A stretch of 64,000 nucleotides of DNA from CAVZVW01 sp963778845 (GCA_963778845.1 CAVZVW010000004.1:124001-188000), one strand, 5' to 3'. Positions 42,484 through 51,051 are shown, counted from the stretch's first letter. Made by a program: numbers and translations. The notes: a model not told the origin generated them from the letters alone.

Positions 42484-43290
42484 ATGAGCACACGTGACAC
42501 CCCGTGGCCCCAGGGAACGCCCTGTTGGGTCGACCTCATGACCACCGACCGCGAGGCGGCCTGGGAGTTCTACAAGAGCGTGTTCGGCTGGGAGATCGTC
42601 GACACGGGCGCTGACATGGGCAACTACAGCCTGGCCACGGTGGCCGGCCGCAACGTCGCCGGCCTGGGTGGAATGCCGCCGGGAGACAGCAACCCACCTC
42701 CCACGTGGACGACGTATCTCGCCTCCGACGACATCGACAAGACAGCTCGGGCCGTCACGGCCAACGGCGGCCAGTTCCTCGTGGAGCCCATGGACGTTCC
42801 CGGTGCCGGGAAGATGGCCATAGCGATGGACCCGACCGGTGCCGCCTTCGGTCTGTGGCAGGCCGGTGGCCACACCGGAGCGAGCCTGGTCAACGAGCCG
42901 GGCGGCTTCGTGTGGAACGAGTGCATGACCCGGGACCCCGAGCGGGCGCGCGCGTTCTACGGTGCCGTGTTCGGCTACACGTACTCGGCGATGCCCGGTG
43001 CGGACGACTACTCCACGATCGACGGCGCCGGCCCCGGCAACACCATCGGCGGCATGGGGGCGCTGGACGCGTCGATGCCCGAGCACGCCCCTCCCCACTG
43101 GATGACCTACTTCCAGGTGGCGGACGCCGACGACACGGTGGCGCGGGTCACGGCAGGCGGGGGGGTCGTGCGCATGGGCCCGTCCGACACCCCCGTCGGC
43201 CGCATGGCCGTTCTGAGGGACCCGCAGGGTGCCGTCTTCTCCATCATGCAGACGATCGAGGCCGGCGAGAGCGAGGCCGACAAAGCCTGA
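42484..43290 (+). CDS. VOC-family protein with two glyoxalase-like domains
   Basis: 268 residues built of two VOC modules (about 12-125 and 140-262). Each has the pattern W-V/E-x-M-T-x-D followed by FYxxVFGW/Y and ends with DPxGAxFxLWQ or DPQGAVFSIMQ. Similar tandem VOC proteins are common in actinomycetes with roles in detoxification or antibiotic-biosynthesis-related steps, but no substrate can be deduced. It precedes purB by about 50 bases. Confidence 0.88.
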   Translation: MSTRDTPWPQGTPCWVDLMTTDREAAWEFYKSVFGWEIVDTGADMGNYSLATVAGRNVAGLGGMPPGDSNPPPTWTTYLASDDIDKTARAVTANGGQFLVEPMDVPGAGKMAIAMDPTGAAFGLWQAGGHTGASLVNEPGGFVWNECMTRDPERARAFYGAVFGYTYSAMPGADDYSTIDGAGPGNTIGGMGALDASMPEHAPPHWMTYFQVADADDTVARVTAGGGVVRMGPSDTPVGRMAVLRDPQGAVFSIMQTIEAGESEADKA

Positions 43291-43318
43291 CGAGACCGGT
43301 CGGCGTGGCCGGCTGGGC

Positions 43319-43352
43319 GTCACGTGGCCCATGGGACCATGGGCCACGTGAC
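43319..43352. promoter_or_regulatory. Near-perfect 34-bp palindrome at the purB start
   Basis: GTCACGTGGCCCATGG (43319-43334) and CCATGGGCCACGTGAC (43337-43352) are perfect 16-bp inverted arms separated only by GA. The in-frame candidates GTG 43324, ATG 43339 and GTG 43348 lie within it. In RNA it would form a very stable stem covering a purB start; in DNA it could be an operator. Confidence 0.85.
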
Positions 43353-44790
43353 CGTGCCGGACGACGCCGCGACAGTCCCGCGGCCCGGAGCAGGGCCCGA
43401 GCCAGGGCCGGGGCCGGACTTCCCCGACGCCCCGCTCGGACCACTCGACGGCCGGTACCGCCCCGTCGTGGCGGCCCTGGCCGGGCACCTCTCCGAGGCC
43501 GCCCTCAACCGCGAGCGCGTGCACGTGGAGATCGAGTGGCTTGTGCACCTGTCCGCCACCGCGGCCGTCCCCGGGGCACGCGCGCTGAGCGACGACGAGG
43601 TCGCTGCGCTGCGGCTGGTCCCGGTCCGGTTCGGCGCGGCAGAGGCCGCAGCGCTGGCCGAGATCGAGCGGGTGACCCTGCACGACGTCAAGGCCGTCGA
43701 GTACTTCATCAAGCAGCGGCTCGAGGCGACGTCGACGGCCGACGTCGCGGAGGTCGTCCATCTGTTCTGCACGAGCGAGGATGTGAACAACCTCGCGTAC
43801 GCGCTCATGGTTCGCGGCGCCGTCCGCGACGTCTGGCTGCCTGCGGCGACGGCACTGACCGACCAGGTGGCGGCGATGGCCGGCACCTACCGGGGCACCG
43901 CGATGCTCGCCCGCACCCACGGCCAGCCGGCGACGCCGACCACGCTGGGCAAGGAGCTCGCCGTCATGGCCCACCGGTTGCGGCGTCAGCTCGCCCGAGT
44001 GTCGCGAGCCGAGTACCTAGGCAAGATCAACGGGGCGACGGGGACGTACTCCGCACACGTCGTCGCAGCACCGGGCACCGACTGGCTCGACGTCTCGCGA
44101 CGGTTCGTCGAGGGGCTCGGACTCACGTGGAACCCCCTCACGACCCAGATCGAGAGCCACGACTGGCAGGCCGAGCTCTACGGCGACATCGCGCGGTTCA
44201 ACCGCGTCCTGCACAACCTGTGCACAGATGTCTGGACCTACATCAGCCTCGGTTACTTCGTCCAGGTGAGAGGCCAGGGCAGCGTCGGGTCCAGCACGAT
44301 GCCGCACAAGGTGAACCCGATCCGCTTCGAGAACGCCGAGGCCAACCTCGAGGTGTCCAGCGCGCTGCTCGACCTGCTCTCCTCCACACTCGTGACGTCG
44401 CGCCTGCAGCGCGACCTCACCGACTCCACCATGCAGCGCAACATCGGCGTCGCGATCGGCCACTCACTTCTGGCCGTCGACAACACGGCCAAGGGCCTCG
44501 CGGGGCTCGACGTCGACGAAGCCGCGCTCGACCGCGATCTCGACGCCACCTGGGAGGTGCTCGGTGAGGCCGTGCAGTCGGTGATGCGCGTGCACGGCCT
44601 CGACCAGCCGTACGAGCGGCTCAAGGAGCTCACCCGGGGGCGCCGGGTTGACGCGGCGTCGTTGCGCGAGTTCGTCCTGGGGCTCGGTCTACCGTCAGAC
44701 GCCGAGGCGCGGCTGCTCGCACTCACCCCGCAGACCTACACAGGGTTGGCCGACCTGCTCGTGGACCAGCTCACAGACCTCGCCGACTGA
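43339..44790 (+). CDS. purB: Adenylosuccinate lyase
   Basis: About 483 residues of the long, E. coli-like PurB form. The family signature GSSTMPHKVNPIRFENAEANLE is intact, together with TSEDVNNLAYALM and the catalytic-His segment ARTHGQPATPTTLGKEL. It cleaves SAICAR and adenylosuccinate to release fumarate in purine synthesis. The start is unsettled: ATG 43339 and GTG 43324, 43348 and 43354 are in frame, and the first three are in the 34-bp palindrome. The N-terminal 25 residues are Pro/Gly-rich and not conserved. No other pur genes are adjacent. Confidence 0.92.
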   Translation: MGHVTVPDDAATVPRPGAGPEPGPGPDFPDAPLGPLDGRYRPVVAALAGHLSEAALNRERVHVEIEWLVHLSATAAVPGARALSDDEVAALRLVPVRFGAAEAAALAEIERVTLHDVKAVEYFIKQRLEATSTADVAEVVHLFCTSEDVNNLAYALMVRGAVRDVWLPAATALTDQVAAMAGTYRGTAMLARTHGQPATPTTLGKELAVMAHRLRRQLARVSRAEYLGKINGATGTYSAHVVAAPGTDWLDVSRRFVEGLGLTWNPLTTQIESHDWQAELYGDIARFNRVLHNLCTDVWTYISLGYFVQVRGQGSVGSSTMPHKVNPIRFENAEANLEVSSALLDLLSSTLVTSRLQRDLTDSTMQRNIGVAIGHSLLAVDNTAKGLAGLDVDEAALDRDLDATWEVLGEAVQSVMRVHGLDQPYERLKELTRGRRVDAASLREFVLGLGLPSDAEARLLALTPQTYTGLADLLVDQLTDLAD

Positions 44791-45503
44791 CCGCCCTCCT
44801 CGCCGCCTCCCCGCGATCGTGCACGTGGCGTTCGGCGTCACGAGCGCGGTGCACTCATGAGGCCAATGATTCACATCCGCCGGGCGGCCCGACGGCTTTC
44901 ATGATCGCCACCCCGGCGCCATAAGTGCCTCACGGGTGCCTCGCCACACCGGCCTTGGGCGGTGGCGCGCAGGTTGTGGCGCTGGCGTGGCGATCATGGC
45001 CGTCCAACGACCCACCCGACTCGCATGATCGCCAGTGGGTGAGGGCGTACCCGAGCGCATGATCGCCACCCCGGCGCCATAAGTGCCTCACGGGTGCCTC
45101 GCCACACCGGCCTTGGGCGGTGGCGCGCAGGTTGTGGCGCTGGGGTGGCGATCATGGCCGTCCAACGACCCACCCGACTCGCATGATCGCCAGTGGGTGA
45201 GGGCGTACCCGAGCGCATGATCGCCACCCCGGCGCCATAAGTGCCTCACAGGTGCCCCGACTCACCGGTCTTGAGCGGTGGCGCGCAGGTTGTGGCGCTG
45301 GGGTGGCGATCATGGCCGTCCAACGACCACCCGACTCGCATGATCGCCTGTAGGTGGGGCGTGTACCCAGGTGCATGTTCGCCGGTATTGGGGCGGCACG
45401 AGTGAGGGTGACGGGGGTCACCGGCCCGCGGGGTGGTGTCACCCGTTGAGAGCCTGCAGTGCGTCCACCTCGAGAACGATGATCGAGGTGGAGGGGGGAC
45501 GCC
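44791..45503. other. Gene-free region with a tandem repeat array
   Basis: This 0.7 kb gap between purB and the glycosidase gene is filled by three copies of a 158-bp repeat (44901-45373) plus about 110 bases of unique sequence on each side. Open frames here are products of the repeat and have no domain or ribosome binding site. A GGAGGGGGG ribosome binding site for the next gene ends the region. Confidence 0.75.
44901..45373. repeat. 158-bp tandem repeat, three copies, with internal inverted arms
   Basis: Copies begin at 44901, 45059 and 45217, exactly 158 bases apart. The first two are almost identical; the third diverges in the middle and end and is slightly shorter. Each copy has a left arm CATGATCGCCACCCCGGCGCC and, about 57 bases on, an inverse arm ending GGCGATCATG (19-20 of 21 positions pair), then a further direct CATGATCGCC. 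The same arm sequence recurs at 50208-50295 in another gap. Confidence 0.9.
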
Positions 45504-47280
45504 GTGCGCCCGCGCCGAGAGATCGCCGTCCTGGTCGTCGCCCTGTGCGGCGCCCTCGGGTACACCGGCGCGGGCGTGGCCGACGCCTCCACCCCGACGC
45601 GACCTGCGCCCACGCCGTCTGCGGGGACGCGACCGGGCGCTCGCACCGATCCGCACCGTGCCGGCCCCGGCCAGTCCGCGCCCGCCCCCGCGCGCACCGG
45701 CGCCCTGCCCCGGCCCTCGCTCGCGGCGTCCACCCCCGTCCTGACCGTCGACGTGTCCGCGAGCAGGCACGCCATCAGCCCGGACGTGTACGGCATGAGC
45801 TACCCCGACGAGGCCGTCGCCCGGGCGGTCCGGCTGCCCGTGCAACGGTGGGGCGGCAACTCCACGAGCCGGTACAACTACACCAACGACACGACCAACA
45901 CCGGCGCCGACTGGTACTTCGAGAACATCGTCGCCTCCGGTGAGGCCACCCTCGACGGCTTCGTCACCACCAACGCGGCCCGGCACACGGCCAGCGTCGT
46001 CACCGTCCCGATGATCGGCTGGGTCGCCAAGGACTCCCCCGCCGACCACCCGTTCACGTGCGGCTTCCCGCAGGAGCCTCTTCCCGACCCAGGACGGCTT
46101 CGACTACTGGGACCCCGGCTGCGGCAACGGCTCCCGCAACGGCAGCCCACTCACGCCGAGGGCGGCGACCACGACCAGCGTCCCCGCCGACCAGGCGTTC
46201 ACGACGGCCATGGTCGAGCATCTGGTGTCCGCCCACGGGGACGCCGCACACGGCGGGGTGAGCGTGTACTCGCTGGACAACGAGCCGACGCTCTGGAGCT
46301 CCACCCACCGCGACGTGCACCCCGCCGCCCTCACCTACGACGAGCTGGCGTCGAAGAGCCTCGCCACCGCGGCGGCGGTGAAGGCCGGCGACCCGACGGC
46401 CGCCGTCCTCGGCCCGGCGGACTGGGGGTGGTGCGCCTACTTCTACTCCGCCGCCGACGCCTGCGGCCAGACGCCGACCGACCACGCTGCGCACGGCGGT
46501 GTCGACCTCGCCCCGTGGTACCTGCGGCAGTTCAAGGCGTACGCCGACACCCACGCGGGCGTGCGCCTGCTGGACTACTTCGACGAGCACTACTACCCGC
46601 AGACGCCGGGGGTCGCGCTGGCCACGGCCGGGGACTCGGCGACCCAGGCGGCACGCCTGCGCAGCACCCGCTCGCTGTGGGACCCCACCTATGTCGACGA
46701 GTCCTGGATCGGCACCGACGTCCAGGCCCCGCCGATCCAGCTCATCCGCCGCATGAAGACGTGGGTCGCGGCGGAGTACCCGGGCACGAGGACGGCCGTC
46801 ACCGAGTACAACTTCGGCGGGCTGGAGTCCCTGAACGGCGCACTGACCCAGGCCGACGTCCTGGGGATCTTCGGCCGCGAGGGCCTCGACCTGGCCACCC
46901 TCTGGGGCCCCCCTCAGGCCGGGCAGCCCGGCGTCTTCGCCTTCACCCTCTACCGCGACTACGACGGGGCGGGCTCGCAGTTCGGCGACACCTCCGTCGC
47001 GGCGAGCAGCCCCGACCAGGCACGGCTGGCCGTCTATGCCGCGCAGCGCACCTCCGACGGCGCACTCACCGTGGTCGTGGTCAACAAGTCGGCCTCGGCA
47101 CTGGCGTGGCCGGTCCGGCTCGCCGGGCTGGTCCCCTCCGGCCAGGCCGCTCGCTACCAGTACTCCGGAGCCGACCTCACCCGGATCGTCCCGCTGCCGC
47201 CGGTCGCCGTGGGCCGCACGGGGTGGACCGTCACGTATCCGGCCTCCTCCGTCACGCTGCTCGTCCTCCGGCCGGCCTGA
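45504..47280 (+). pseudogene. Secreted GH44-type glycosidase, frameshifted
   Basis: A signal peptide (IAVLVVALCGALGYTGAGVADA) and a Pro-rich linker lead into a glycoside hydrolase family 44-like domain: RWGGNSTSRYNYTNDTTNTGADWYFENI, then SLDNEPTLWSSTHRDVHP with the acid/base Glu, and TEYNFGG with the likely nucleophile Glu, then a C-terminal beta-domain. At about 46078 one extra base in GAGCCTCTTC shifts the frame; the natural reading continues as LFPTQDGFDYWDPGCGNG in the next frame to a stop at 47280. Both halves are well preserved, so recent inactivation or a sequence error are both possible. The family acts on beta-glucans or xyloglucan. Confidence 0.75.
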
Positions 47281-47457
47281 CCGACTTTGATCCCACCCGA
47301 CCCAGCCACCCTGATCCCACCCCGACCCGCCCAGACGCGGCTTGACCCAGGACCTGCGCCCCAGGAGGGGACGGACGGCGACGCATACCGTCGAGGGACG
47401 ACGTCACTGCGGTGGCGTCACACCGGCCGGCCCGCCGGCGTCCTGAAGGAGGCAGCG

Positions 47458-47700
47458 ATGGAGGACCGGGAGATCCTCGAGGTGATCCACGGCTTCGTCG
47501 CCGAGGAGCACCGGCTGCGCGGCATGTACGAGCAGGGTGAGCTGTCGGGCCCGGACGAGCGCAGCCGCCTGTGTGAGGTCGAGGCCGGCCTGGACCGGAT
47601 GTGGGACCTCCTGCGCCGCCGCCGGGCGCTGCGCGCTGCGGGGCTCGACCCCGACGGCGCCGAGCTGAGCCCCGCGGGTATCGACCGCTACGTCACCTGA
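47458..47700 (+). CDS. DUF2630 family protein
   Basis: 80 residues, helical and charged: EDREILEVIHGFVAEEHRLRGMYEQGEL, then LCEVEAGLDRMWDLLRRRRALRAAGLDPD. The pattern IxxLVxEEHxL followed by LDQxWDLLRQRRA is the hallmark of DUF2630, a small actinobacterial family of unknown function. AAGGAGG precedes the ATG at ideal spacing, so the longer upstream frame is not used. Confidence 0.85.
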   Translation: MEDREILEVIHGFVAEEHRLRGMYEQGELSGPDERSRLCEVEAGLDRMWDLLRRRRALRAAGLDPDGAELSPAGIDRYVT

Positions 47701-47738
47701 GCCCGAGGGCGACAGCAGGACTTTCCGCCCGATCCGGA

Positions 47739-47755
47739 ATACCCATCAGGGGTAT
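47739..47755. promoter_or_regulatory. CsoR-type operator
   Basis: ATACCC (47739-47744) and GGGTAT (47750-47755) are perfect 6-bp inverse arms around ATCAG. The TACCC...GGGTA form with G/C tracts is the known style of CsoR-family sites. It lies about 50 bases before csoR and probably controls csoR and the copper chaperone gene. Confidence 0.7.
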
Positions 47756-47805
47756 CGTCGTTGCCGCGTCGGACGACGACACGACGGATGAGACGAGGGT
47801 CGGCG

Positions 47806-48087
47806 ATGGCCGGGTACACGGGCAGCAAGGACGACTACCTCAAGCGCCTGCGCCGGATCGAGGGCCAGGTTCGAGGACTCCAGCGCATGGTCGAGGAGGA
47901 CACCTACTGCATCGACGTCCTCACCCAGGTGGCTGCGGTGACCAAGGCGCTGCAGGCCGTGAGCCTCGGCCTGCTCGAGGACCACGTAGGGCACTGCATC
48001 GTGAACGCCGCGCGGGAGTCCGACGAGGCGGCCCACGAGAAGGTGCGCGAGGCCGCCGATGCGATCGCTCGCCTCGTTCGCACGTGA
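47806..48087 (+). CDS. csoR: CsoR-family copper-sensing repressor
   Basis: 93 residues, an all-helical DUF156 protein: YLKRLRRIEGQVRGLQRMVEEDTYCIDVLTQVAAVTKALQ and DHVGHCIVNAARES. The Cu(I) ligand set C-H-C is complete (C35, H60, C64). CsoR binds DNA when copper-free and lets go on binding Cu(I). ATG 47806 is chosen because the protein then has the normal length. The next gene is a CopZ-like chaperone; no copper ATPase follows directly. Confidence 0.9.
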   Translation: MAGYTGSKDDYLKRLRRIEGQVRGLQRMVEEDTYCIDVLTQVAAVTKALQAVSLGLLEDHVGHCIVNAARESDEAAHEKVREAADAIARLVRT

Positions 48088-48183
48088 CCGGCTGCCCTGG
48101 CCGACGACCGCGACCCGACGTGTGGACAGGTCGAACCCGCCGTTGCGCACCCTAACCCGCACGACCCGACCGAGGAGAGCGCA

Positions 48184-48402
48184 GTGACCATCACGACCGT
48201 CCATGTCAGCGGAATGACCTGCAGCCACTGCGTCAAGGCCGTCAGCGAGGAGCTCGGCGCGCTGGGCGGCGTCCAGGACGTGGCCGTCGACCTCGTGCCC
48301 GAGGGGACGTCGATCGTGACGGTCACCAGCCAGGACGCCCTCGACGCCGCAGCTGTGCGGGACGCCGTGGACGAGGCCGGGTACGCCGTCGTCGACGACT
48401 GA
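48184..48402 (+). CDS. copZ: Heavy-metal-associated domain copper chaperone
   Basis: 72 residues, one HMA domain with the metal motif MTCSHC (C13, C16) and the usual beta-alpha-beta-beta-alpha-beta order, ending in AGYAVVDD. It carries Cu(I) in the cytoplasm, normally to a P-type ATPase. It begins with GTG after GAGGAGAGCGCA. Co-regulation with csoR from the upstream operator is likely. Confidence 0.9.
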   Translation: MTITTVHVSGMTCSHCVKAVSEELGALGGVQDVAVDLVPEGTSIVTVTSQDALDAAAVRDAVDEAGYAVVDD

Positions 48403-48501
48403 CGCGCCGCGCAGGCAGGCGCAGGTAGCGCGGGCCACTCTTCCGCGTCACGGGGCCGTCGAGCATGCTGGGCGGCGTCCCGCGGACAGGTAGGAGGACG
48501 G

Positions 48502-49308
48502 GTGGCCCGGTTCGACGATGTGACGCGCACCCAGCAGGCCATGTGGTCGCGGGGGGACTTCCACCGCATCGGTGTGTCGCAGCTCGTGGTCGGTGAGCTC
48601 CTGGTGCGCGACCTGCAGGTGCATGCCGGTGAACGCGTGCTCGACGTGGCGGGAGGGTCCGGCAACACCGCGCTCGCATCGGCCCGGCGGTGGGCACGGG
48701 TGACGTGCAGCGACTACGTGCCCGCGCTGCTGTCGCGGGCGAACGAGCGGGCCAGGGCCGAGGGGCTGCCGCTGCAGACGTGCGTCGCCGATGCCCAGGC
48801 CCTGCCCTTCCGCGACGGGTCGTTCGACGTCGTGACCTCGACCTTCGGGGCGATGTTCGCCCCCGACCAGGCGGCCACGGCGGCTGAGCTGATGCGGGTG
48901 CTGCGCCCCGGCGGCCGGCTGGGGATGGCGAGCTGGACGCCGGACAGCTGGGTCGGGGCACACTTCGCACTCCAGGCCCGCTATGCCCCGCCGGCAGCGG
49001 ACGTCTCCCCGCCGACGGTGTGGGGCACGGACGACGGGCTGGCCAGGCTGTTCGCCGGGTCGGCCGGCGAGCTGGCGACGACGCGCCAGTACGTCGAGAT
49101 CATGCACCCCACCACCGACGGCCTCTTCGGCCTGTTCAGGGACTGGTTCGGCCCTGTGGCAACCCTGCTCTCCCGGTTGGACGCCGCGCAACGCGCCGCG
49201 TTCACCCAGGACTGGATGTCGATCACCGAGGAGTTCAACACCGCGACGGACGGCACGTGCGACGTCCCCTCCACCTACCTGCAGGTGGTGGCGGTGAAGA
49301 GGGCCTGA
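48502..49308 (+). CDS. Class I SAM-dependent methyltransferase
   Basis: 268 residues of the UbiE/Methyltransf_11 type. Motif I VLDVAGGSGNTAL (47-59), the acidic position CSDYVPALL, motif II-like VADAQALPFRDGSFDVVTSTFGAMF and LMRVLRPGGRLGMASWTPD are visible. It transfers methyl from SAM to a small molecule; the substrate is unknown. GTG 48502 follows TAGGAGGACGG. Confidence 0.88.
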   Translation: MARFDDVTRTQQAMWSRGDFHRIGVSQLVVGELLVRDLQVHAGERVLDVAGGSGNTALASARRWARVTCSDYVPALLSRANERARAEGLPLQTCVADAQALPFRDGSFDVVTSTFGAMFAPDQAATAAELMRVLRPGGRLGMASWTPDSWVGAHFALQARYAPPAADVSPPTVWGTDDGLARLFAGSAGELATTRQYVEIMHPTTDGLFGLFRDWFGPVATLLSRLDAAQRAAFTQDWMSITEEFNTATDGTCDVPSTYLQVVAVKRA

Positions 49309-49329
49309 CTCCCAGGGTCGTCCCGGGAC

Positions 49330-49360
49330 TTGACATGTGACCATCTAGTCACCTTTCATA
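49330..49360 (+). promoter_or_regulatory. Promoter with an ArsR-type operator
   Basis: TTGACA (49330-49335) is a consensus -35 element, and TTTCAT at about 49354 is a weak -10 candidate. Between them GTGAC (49337-49341) and GTCAC (49348-49352) form an inverted repeat. The GTG start of the ArsR gene is only a few bases after the -10 candidate, so the mRNA may be leaderless. The regulator probably represses itself and the SRPBCC gene here. Confidence 0.55.
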
Positions 49361-49365
49361 GAGCC

Positions 49366-49686
49366 GTGACGGACGACGACCGCATCTTCAAGGCGCTCGC
49401 CGACCCGACCCGGCGATTCCTGCTGGACAAGCTCTTCGTGCGTGACGGCCGCACGCTCACCGAGCTGGAGTCCGAGCTGGAGATGACGCGGTTCGGGGTG
49501 ATGAAGCACCTGCGGCTCCTCGAGGAGGCGGGGCTCGTCGTCACGCGCAGGGCTGGCCGGGAGAAGCTGCACTACCTCAACCCCGTGCCGATCCGGCTGA
49601 TCCACGACCGGTGGATCGACAAGTACACCGAGCGCCGGGTCTCGGCGCTCGTCGACCTCAAGAACGAGCTGGAGGACCAGACATGA
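49366..49686 (+). CDS. ArsR-family transcriptional regulator
   Basis: 106 residues, a winged helix with IFKALADPTRRFLLDKLFVRDGRTLTELESELEMTRFGVMKHLRLLEEAGLVVTRRAGREKLHYLNP. There is no CVC metal-binding motif in helix 3, so it is not an arsenic or cadmium sensor of the classic type; this subgroup is paired with SRPBCC proteins. The start is GTG 49366. Its stop overlaps the next ATG (ATGA). Confidence 0.9.
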   Translation: MTDDDRIFKALADPTRRFLLDKLFVRDGRTLTELESELEMTRFGVMKHLRLLEEAGLVVTRRAGREKLHYLNPVPIRLIHDRWIDKYTERRVSALVDLKNELEDQT

Positions 49687-50198
49687 CGAGCGCTACCGCG
49701 GCCACCGTGACCACCCAGGTGTACCGGGTGTACATCAGGGCGTCGGCCCAGGCGATCTGGGACGCGATCACGAAGCCGGAGTGGACCGAGAAGTACGGCT
49801 ACAGCGGGCTCGCCGAGTTCGACCTACGCCCCGGCGGGGCCTTCCGCTCCCACGCGACCCCGGAGTACCTCGCCCAGGGCACCCCCGAGACCCTCCTCGA
49901 CGGTGAGGTGGTCGAGGCCGACCCGCCGCGCCGGCTGGTGCAGACCTGGCGGATGTGCATGGACCCCGCGCTGCAGGCGGAGGGCTTCACCCGTCTGACG
50001 TACGACATCAAGGAGGGCGCCCGGGGGGTGACGACGCTGACCATCGTCCACGACCTCGAGAACGCTCCCGGCCTGGCGGTGCTCGTGGCCGGCGGGCTCG
50101 AGGACACCGGCGCCGGCGGCGGTTGGGCCTTCGTGCTCAGCGACCTCAAGTCGCTCCTGGAGACCGGCTCCCCCGTGGGCGGCACGGTCGGGCACTAG
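49683..50198 (+). CDS. SRPBCC (AHSA1-like) domain protein
   Basis: 171 residues. The fold marks are QVYRVYIRASAQAIWDAITKPEWTEKYGYSG at the N-terminus, DLRPGGAFRSHATPEY and GEVVEADPPRRLVQTWRM, and the final helix WAFVLSDLKSLLETG. These proteins have a deep hydrophobic ligand pocket. Translation is coupled to the ArsR regulator, an arrangement seen widely in which the pair responds to one ligand, though its identity is unknown. Confidence 0.88.
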   Translation: MTSATAATVTTQVYRVYIRASAQAIWDAITKPEWTEKYGYSGLAEFDLRPGGAFRSHATPEYLAQGTPETLLDGEVVEADPPRRLVQTWRMCMDPALQAEGFTRLTYDIKEGARGVTTLTIVHDLENAPGLAVLVAGGLEDTGAGGGWAFVLSDLKSLLETGSPVGGTVGH

Positions 50199-50207
50199 GA
50201 GAGTGCG

Positions 50208-50295
50208 GGTGATCGCCACCCCAGCGCCATAACTGCCCGCAGACGGCCCCCAACAGGGGTGTTCAGGGGGTTGTGTCACCCGCGTGGCGATCACC
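50208..50295. repeat. Intergenic hairpin element with GGTGATCGCCAC arms
   Basis: GGTGATCGCCAC (50208-50219) and GTGGCGATCACC (50284-50295) are perfect 12-bp inverse arms. The left arm continues as CCCAGCGCCATAA, matching the repeat unit at 44901-45373 over about 20 bases, and the loop contains GGTTGTGTCA, which is the arm of the element at 27112-27174. It lies between the convergent ends of the SRPBCC and VOC genes. Confidence 0.85.
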
Positions 50296-50308
50296 GGGCC
50301 CGACGGCC

Positions 50309-50947
50309 TCAGACGTCCACGACTCCCGCCGAGGTGGCGAAGCGGACCGTGAGCAGACCCGGCGTCCCGTGCGGCGCCGTCCACTCGACGTCCACGTCGT
50401 CCAACGGGTGGAACTGCGGCTCGCCCAGCCACTCGCAGACCCGCTTCGGGTCTCCGGCGATGCGCAGGCCGCAGAGCCGGACGTCGGACGTCGCGTCCGC
50501 CGAGGGGTGCAGGTCCGGCTCCACGTCCCACCGCAGGACGAACGGCAGCTGGGGGTCGGCGATGAGGCCGTTCACGCCGATCTGGTGCCAGCGCAGCTCG
50601 ACACCGTCGGGCCGGTGGCGGTTGCCGGGCACGGCCTGCCGTCCGAGGCGGCGCTCCACCGGGACGAGGTCGTCGACCGCCACCACCCAGCCGAGCCACC
50701 CGCCGCCGGCCTCGGAGCGAGACCGCACGGCGCGCCCGAACGGTGCCTTGTCGGCGACGGGGTGGTCGAGCACCTCGACGACCTCGACGTAGTGACCGCC
50801 TGCGAGGGCGAGCACGAGGTTGCGCGTGCCGAAGCGGGGATGGATGCCCCCGTCGACGGGCGCGACGCCGATCGCCTCGCCGAGGCGGGCCCCCGTCGCA
50901 TGCAGCCCGTCGGGCTCGGCCGCGTAGGAGACGTGGTCAAGCCGCAT
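50309..50947 (-). CDS. VOC / glyoxalase-like domain protein
   Basis: 212 residues of the glyoxalase-like (PF13468-type) pattern: MRLDHVSYAAEPDGLHATGARLGEAIG, GTRNLVLALAGGHYVEVVEVLDHP, and ELRWHQIGVNGLIADPQLPFVLRWD. The His in LDHVSY and Glu in YVEVVEV are candidate metal or substrate ligands. The function is unknown. ATG 50947 is chosen since the family begins directly with xRLDHV. Confidence 0.83.
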   Translation of the reverse strand: MRLDHVSYAAEPDGLHATGARLGEAIGVAPVDGGIHPRFGTRNLVLALAGGHYVEVVEVLDHPVADKAPFGRAVRSRSEAGGGWLGWVVAVDDLVPVERRLGRQAVPGNRHRPDGVELRWHQIGVNGLIADPQLPFVLRWDVEPDLHPSADATSDVRLCGLRIAGDPKRVCEWLGEPQFHPLDDVDVEWTAPHGTPGLLTVRFATSAGVVDV

Positions 50948-51051
50948 GGATCGATCGTGGCACAGGCCGATGCCCGCCCCGGCAGAGGGTCGTTCGGGCA
51001 CAGCGGCTGTGCAGCGCGGCTCCTCGGCGGCTGCTCGGGGGCGCCGCCCGG

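Noticed and set aside
44901..45373. CRISPR array
   Set aside because: The repeats are adjoining 158-bp units without unique spacers, and no cas genes are present.
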